Both the position numbers and the translations under genes were made by a program. From Bigelowiella natans CCMP2755 (Eukaryota > Cercozoa > Chlorarachniophyceae): a stretch of 61,644 nucleotides of DNA. Positions within the stretch are counted from its first letter, which is position 1, and every line of letters begins with the position of its first letter. This document shows, piece by piece, positions 61,445 to 61,644 of this stretch. Location of the stretch: the NCBI GenBank assembly GCA_000320545.1, contig ADNK01000442.1, positions 1-61,644 of the forward strand, given 5' to 3'. A model generated the notes under the pieces. It had not been told where the DNA came from. It did no database searches and was given only the letters and a program-made list of their open reading frames with translations.

Positions 61445-61644
61445 TTTGTTGGAATTTTGTGCTCGCTTGCTTCTCTTCTCTTCTCTGATGATTTACCATC
61501 CTCCTGTCGGCTCTGGTGCTATTTATTATGCTACGTGTTGAAGATCCTACCAAAGAAGCGGAGAGGGCGGACGCCATCAGCCGATTAGATGCCAAGTTTG
61601 AGCATGTACGGCGACAGAACTGCTGATATATTTTGTTTATTTCT
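53895..61644 (+). CDS. membrane-anchored retropepsin-like aspartyl protease-domain protein (partial, runs off the end)
   Basis: About 20 exons join in phase from an ATG at 53895. The N-terminus has a single transmembrane segment (APILLVVAAAVGIITFSM), so a type II membrane protein is likely. A soluble part follows (VRQLDDELVPKSELQKKH, GNFTETYYKYQWLLK, DGKLRMFETDTLGHVETLD, MWTTLNVLKRLEVDLSH, FKLRGGTGLKAIATYNM). The protease-like domain has PGYFILDTCSSACCITKAFA (58600-58660), where family members carry DTG, then KLKLPEF, LKVGPLEIRDLVALQIQT (59235) and EPGHLLGILGYDFWRR (59430-59470, 59617), the usual second conserved region. After it come VPARLPGKLFYSLEQPSGYI and a coiled-coil-like Glu/Lys-rich part (EEIERFRVALKLKEEKEN, EAERADAISRLDAKFEH) reaching the window end. 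No reverse transcriptase or integrase is near, so this is a cellular gene. Activity with Cys at the Gly position is doubtful. Confidence 0.75.
56279..56380. repeat. (GTGTGC)n minisatellite
   Basis: About 100 bp of GTGTGC-type hexamers inside an intron of the retropepsin-like gene, after a C run of about 18. Reading frames through it give only ACVRVC-type repeats and are not real. Confidence 0.9.
58252..58341. repeat. 90-bp perfect palindrome
   Basis: Each arm is CGCAATGGTGGATTAAATA followed by (CA)6 and then an (AT) tract; the right arm is its exact reverse complement ending ATTTAATCCACCATTGCG. The whole could form a cruciform. It lies in an intron between the HLTVGTNK exon and the DTC exon of the retropepsin-like gene. 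Confidence 0.9.
61286..61377. repeat. (CT)n-(CA)n microsatellite
   Basis: About 90 bp of CT units with CACT interruptions followed by CA units, in an intron near the window end. Another (AT)n tract follows at 61411-61440. Confidence 0.9.

Noticed and set aside
53895-61644. Retropepsin domain as evidence of a retrovirus or LTR retrotransposon
   Set aside because: No reverse transcriptase, RNase H, integrase, gag or LTR is nearby, and the domain is split by many introns in a larger cellular protein.

Overview
The window is nuclear DNA of an intron-rich, probably flagellated protist. I infer this from spliced genes with GT-AG introns of about 60-450 bp, long dinucleotide and trinucleotide microsatellites inside introns, TTAGGG-type repeat units, a protein resembling ciliary microtubule inner proteins, and eukaryote-only families (DHHC palmitoyltransferase, TRF4-type poly(A) polymerase, C2H2 zinc fingers, an NBR1-type domain, ubiquitin). 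A stramenopile or another alga is possible, but nothing here fixes the lineage. There are no operons, rRNA or tRNA genes, CRISPR arrays or phage genes. Most genes were rebuilt by joining exons whose splice phases agree; exon ends are my reading and could be off by a few bases.

Left part (1-22.5 kb). A poorly resolved minus-strand gene lies at about 0.7-2.5 kb. A plus-strand gene of about 29 exons (2.7-11.9 kb) encodes a U32 'peptidase' resembling the 23S rRNA hydroxylase RlhA. A minus-strand block (13.1-21.1 kb) holds a TRF4-like poly(A) polymerase with a Tudor-like tail and two very low-complexity exons that may belong to it. An unknown charged protein follows at 21.3-22.5 kb.

Middle (23.7-34.2 kb). 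A probable ciliary protein; an inverted-repeat element at 25.2-25.7 kb with a second copy at 12.1 kb; galactokinase; a DUF427 protein ending in a prenylation-type CVIL; an SH3-like protein; a 10-exon DHHC palmitoyltransferase of the PFA4/ZDHHC6 type; and, divergent from it, a three-domain protein joining an NBR1 central domain, a ubiquitin domain without the terminal GG and a 2-oxoglutarate/Fe(II) dioxygenase. I regard this last protein as the most novel item.

Right part (35.5-61.6 kb). A nine-finger C2H2 gene whose introns cut through the fingers; methionine-R-sulfoxide reductase (MsrB) with a probable signal peptide; an unknown secreted protein interrupted by one in-frame TAA; a CECR5/HDHD5-like HAD hydrolase; a cupin-DUF952-membrane-anchor protein; a short L-asparaginase; an unknown nuclear protein with a long acidic tail; and a large plus-strand gene running off the window end, encoding a membrane-anchored retropepsin-like protein in which the DTG motif reads DTC.

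The genes look like ordinary single-locus housekeeping and regulatory genes and not one pathway. Spacers between genes differ in texture from introns: they are rich in GCATGC/TGCA words, while microsatellites concentrate in introns.
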